Assembly: GCF_001270495.1 (NCBI RefSeq)
Contig: NZ_LGUR01000036.1
Span: forward strand, 124,001-188,000
Direction of reading: 5' to 3'
Source: Streptomyces viridochromogenes
GTDB taxonomy: Bacteria > Actinomycetota > Actinomycetes > Streptomycetales > Streptomycetaceae
DNA: 64,000 nucleotides
Numbering within the stretch: position 1 is the stretch's first letter; every line of letters starts with the position of its first letter. The translations under genes were made by a program, and so were the position numbers. The notes below the pieces were generated by a model. It was not told the origin of the DNA and searched no databases. It saw only the letters and a program-made list of their open reading frames with translations. Shown here piece by piece: positions 62,411-64,000 of the stretch.

Positions 62411-64000
62411 TCAACGCTGGAGGTCGGGGGTCAGCTGACGGCGCGCGGCCGACGCCGCCTCGAGCTGGAGCGGCGACGAGAACTCGAAGAGCAGGCTCGT
62501 CGGGGGCCGCCAACCCGAGAGCGACTCGTAGTGCGACAACAACACGGGGACGAGCAGCGAGTAGCCGCCGGCGCGGAAGAAGTCGGTGTCGTCGTCGATG
62601 TCGTCGCGTTCCAAGATGTCGCGAAACGCCTGGAGCCACAGCGATTCGGAATACTCTCCGGGGTCGGCAGCCGGTGCGGGCCGGGTGCCGTCGGCGACGG
62701 ACTCGGCTTCCGGCTGACCCGGCTCGGCGGCCGCCGACGCGGCTGCGTCGGCAGTTCGGAGACCCTCGTGCTCGGCACGGTCGTCACGCACCGACGGCGC
62801 GACCACGGCCGGGGCCAGGGTGCCGATCGGCGCGGACGGGTCCGCGACATAGGCGCGGAGAAGGGCTTCGAACTGCGTGGCGAGCAGTTCCACGTCTTCC
62901 GGGCCGAACAGCTGGGTTGAGTATTCCCAGACCAATTCGTAAGCGCGGTCGCCGCTGTCCCCGTGGAGGACCTTGTCGGGCATGACGACGACGCTGAGGT
63001 CGAACTTGGTGCTGTTGGCGCTCAGGGCGACCTGCATGTCGACCGAGAGGCCAGGTACGTCCACCGTCGGACAGGGTCCGTCATGCATGCCGAACATGAT
63101 GTTGAACAGGGGGTTGACCAGCCCCCTGCTGCTGCGCTTGAGGGCCTTCACCAGGTCCTGCGTCGGCGCCGCCTCGTGATCGATCGCGTCGAAGATCGCT
63201 GTCATGGCATCCGCGGCGACCTCGCTGCCCGGCGTGCGGGGATCGACGGCCAACCGAAGCGGAACAGCGCTGACCATCATGCCTACCGTGCGCTCGAACC
63301 CGGCGGGACGGTTGGCGACCGGCAAGCCGATGACCAGATCGTGCTGACCGGAGTGGCGCCGGCAGAGTTCGGCGTAGACCGCCAGCAGCGCGGAGAAGAC
63401 GGTCTGACCGCTCTCCCGGGCGAGTGCGCGCACCGCATCCATGAGATCGGCCGAGAGCGCCTGCCGATACTGCCCGCCGCGGTGGTCGAACAAAGCAGAC
63501 CGTCGGGAACCCAGCCCGGGAAACTCAATGCTGAAGTTGGCTCCGTCGAGCTGTTCCCTCCACCATTCGACGTCGGCAGCCACAATCGCGCGGTACTCGC
63601 CGGAGGCGGTATACGCGACGTAGTCCTCATAGGAAGGAGCGGCGTCCCTGGCGAAATGCTTGCCGGACACCTCTGCCGAATACTGCCCGAGTACGTCGCT
63701 GAGGAACTCTACGGTGGACCTGCCGTCATGCACCAGATGGTGCTCGGTGACGAAGAGCTGCCAATGGCTCTCCGACAGGCGGACCAGCGTCCACCGAGCC
63801 AGCGGGGCGGTACGCAAGTCGAATTCGGCGTGCACATGTTGCCGGAGAAGATCTTCCCTTTGTCCTTCGAGATCCTCCGCGCCTCGCAGATCATGCTCAG
63901 GAATTTCTATGTGGAGATTCTCCGCGACTTCCTGACGGGCGATCGCAGCGTCCTCATCGCATATCTGAACCCGCATTGCGTCATGTCGTCCGACCGCGTC
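62411..64000 (-). CDS. NRPS condensation-PCP protein (5' end beyond the window)
   Basis: The visible ~529 codons read through the right edge in frame: GRHDAMRVQI at 63960-63995 is the usual early C-domain motif, so an internal ATG at 63976 is not the start. The C-domain keeps the canonical HHLVHDG and later motifs (GLPVANRPAGFERTVGMMVS). A long Ala/Glu-rich linker precedes a C-terminal PCP with site FFRAGGYSLLVPV. No adenylation domain lies between, so the PCP must be loaded in trans, perhaps by the downstream A-PCP protein. Confidence 0.88.
   Translation of the reverse strand, partial: DAVGRHDAMRVQICDEDAAIARQEVAENLHIEIPEHDLRGAEDLEGQREDLLRQHVHAEFDLRTAPLARWTLVRLSESHWQLFVTEHHLVHDGRSTVEFLSDVLGQYSAEVSGKHFARDAAPSYEDYVAYTASGEYRAIVAADVEWWREQLDGANFSIEFPGLGSRRSALFDHRGGQYRQALSADLMDAVRALARESGQTVFSALLAVYAELCRRHSGQHDLVIGLPVANRPAGFERTVGMMVSAVPLRLAVDPRTPGSEVAADAMTAIFDAIDHEAAPTQDLVKALKRSSRGLVNPLFNIMFGMHDGPCPTVDVPGLSVDMQVALSANSTKFDLSVVVMPDKVLHGDSGDRAYELVWEYSTQLFGPEDVELLATQFEALLRAYVADPSAPIGTLAPAVVAPSVRDDRAEHEGLRTADAAASAAAEPGQPEAESVADGTRPAPAADPGEYSESLWLQAFRDILERDDIDDDTDFFRAGGYSLLVPVLLSHYESLSGWRPPTSLLFEFSSPLQLEAASAARRQLTPDLQR

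Noticed and set aside
45109..64000. TTA (bldA-dependent) codons in the NRPS cluster
   Set aside because: I checked TTA strings in several cluster genes by eye and found them out of frame; no supported case.

Overview
The window is high-GC DNA (roughly 70 % by eye) with strongly GC-biased third codon positions, GTG and TTG starts, SAV2177-family methyltransferases, a MacB-type ABC/two-component locus and an NRPS cluster. All of this points to a Streptomyces or close relative, probably chromosomal. No prophage, CRISPR array or intact IS element is visible.

Layout. (1) 0-1.3 kb: a decayed MFS gene and a tRNA-Pro(GGG). (2) 1.4-11.8 kb: a sugar-utilisation locus with a large secreted modular glycosidase (minus strand), a LacI regulator, a lipoprotein/permease/permease sugar importer without its own ATPase, and an intracellular GH63-like glycosidase. 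Four copies of the palindrome CGAACCGGTTCG lie in the divergent control region. (3) 12.1-17.9 kb: a Rox-type rifamycin monooxygenase with a rifamycin-associated-element-like inverted repeat upstream, a NUDIX-fold protein, a FluG-like amidohydrolase plus glutamine-synthetase-like pair, and a SAM methyltransferase. (4) 18-24.2 kb: a lipoprotein, a response regulator, an FtsX-type permease, its ATPase, a DUF4333 protein and a divergent histidine kinase. (5) 24.3-31.3 kb: a tightly coupled catabolic operon (XRE-cupin regulator, M24 creatinase-like enzyme, E1 alpha, E1 beta, amidohydrolase, bicupin, SDR) of unknown substrate. (6) 31.3-43 kb: housekeeping and stress genes (second SAV2177-type methyltransferase, DUF3140, Dps, lipase, thiolase, TSUP permease, HAD phosphatase, secreted peptidase-like hydrolase, cobF, DUF309, second identical tRNA-Pro, RNB ribonuclease). 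(7) 43-45.1 kb: a gene-poor, locally AT-richer junction with an IS630 transposase relic. (8) 45.1-64 kb: an NRPS-type biosynthetic cluster that runs off the right edge.

The NRPS cluster is the most novel part. It has only one adenylation domain in view, free-standing condensation and carrier proteins, a half-condensation/A/PCP protein, a C-PCP protein, MbtH, a BBE-type oxidase, a class III aminotransferase, a FemAB/GNAT-like acyltransferase, two cupins, a two-domain split-barrel protein, an EEP-family hydrolase, an MFS exporter and a TauD/SyrP-like protein that has lost its iron-binding histidines and 2-oxoglutarate arginine. I could not match it to a named product.

Several gene remnants (MFS at 0 kb, ABC ATPase at 12.1 kb, DHA2-MFS at 39 kb, IS630 at 45 kb) show past gene loss and transfer. 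Product names rest on motifs read by eye. Start sites were chosen from Shine-Dalgarno spacing and family length.
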